Assembly (NCBI GenBank): GCA_027577415.1
Contig: JANBQS010000040.1
Coordinates: 1-48,171 of the forward strand
Direction of reading: 5' to 3'
DNA from: Coemansia sp. RSA 922
Lineage: Eukaryota; Kickxellomycota; Kickxellomycetes; Kickxellales; Kickxellaceae
DNA length: 48,171 bases
Position 1 is the first letter of the stretch. Each line of letters begins with the position of its first letter. This document shows positions 48,082 to 48,171 of the stretch, piece by piece. The notes under the pieces were generated by a model. It was not told the origin of the DNA, did not search any database, and worked only from the letters and a program-made list of their open reading frames with translations. The position numbers and the translations under genes are program-made.

Positions 48082-48171
48082 GCTAAATACGAATAAAAAT
48101 ATATAGTAGATTATGTGAACAAGGGGATTTGAGAAGAAAGAAAGGGATCAGGGGCGAGTTTTTAACTTTCA

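Noticed and set aside
1..48171. CRISPR arrays, bacterial operons, rRNA genes and viral insertions
   Set aside because: No array-like spaced repeats, no rRNA-like blocks and no viral genes were seen; the organisation is eukaryotic throughout.

Overview
This window is fungal nuclear DNA. The genes are eukaryotic (Hsp90, SF1/BBP, eS25, mitochondrial PPR and AFG1 proteins, ATP synthase subunit e, Swi5, AIP1, WRAP73, POL5), most are intronless or have one short GT-AG intron, and TACTAAC/CTAAC branch points and AATAAA-type 3' ends recur. A TMEM243 homologue, a tomosyn/Lgl protein with an R-SNARE tail and an ankyrin-fused cytosolic asparaginase, beside typical fungal families such as DUF4246, point to an early-diverging fungus. 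Kickxellomycotina (for example a Coemansia relative) is my best guess; this is inference, not proof.

Layout. 1-2.55 kb: empty lead-in, then a glycogenin-like glycosyltransferase. 2.7-8.5 kb: an accessory block with an acidic repeat protein, two diverged copies of a tandemly duplicated unknown gene, a DUF4246 protein that lacks the expected metal ligands, and a GPI-protein relic. 8.7-11.5 kb: an SppA-like protein lacking the catalytic lysine, then a 29-residue secreted peptide gene whose upstream region is packed with ACAAT motifs. 11.7-31 kb is mostly housekeeping: a giant PPR protein, Hsp90 with a heat shock element, tomosyn/Sro7-like protein, asparaginase, a small secreted protein, ribulose-phosphate epimerase, SF1/BBP and Swi5. 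31.4-32.4 kb: a multi-intron gene with no coding potential, carrying one C/D box snoRNA in each of three introns. Their guides match the snR57, snR55 and snR61 sites. 32.5-35 kb: eS25 and AFG1. 35-39.2 kb: a transposon graveyard with two copies of a tRNA-derived SINE-like repeat flanking a frameshifted LINE fragment. 39.3-48.1 kb: AIP1, TMEM243, WRAP73, POL5, ATP synthase subunit e and an SH3BGR/glutaredoxin-like acidic protein.

Functional themes. Ribosome production recurs: three rRNA methylation guides, eS25 next to them, and POL5. Several products are mitochondrial: PPR protein, AFG1, ATP synthase e, and perhaps the SppA-like protein. The most novel items are the micropeptide gene with its ACAAT-rich promoter (possibly a secreted signal or pheromone), the intron-hosted snoRNA cluster, and two neighbouring proteins that look like catalytically dead members of enzyme families. 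rRNA and family comparisons are from memory and need alignment.
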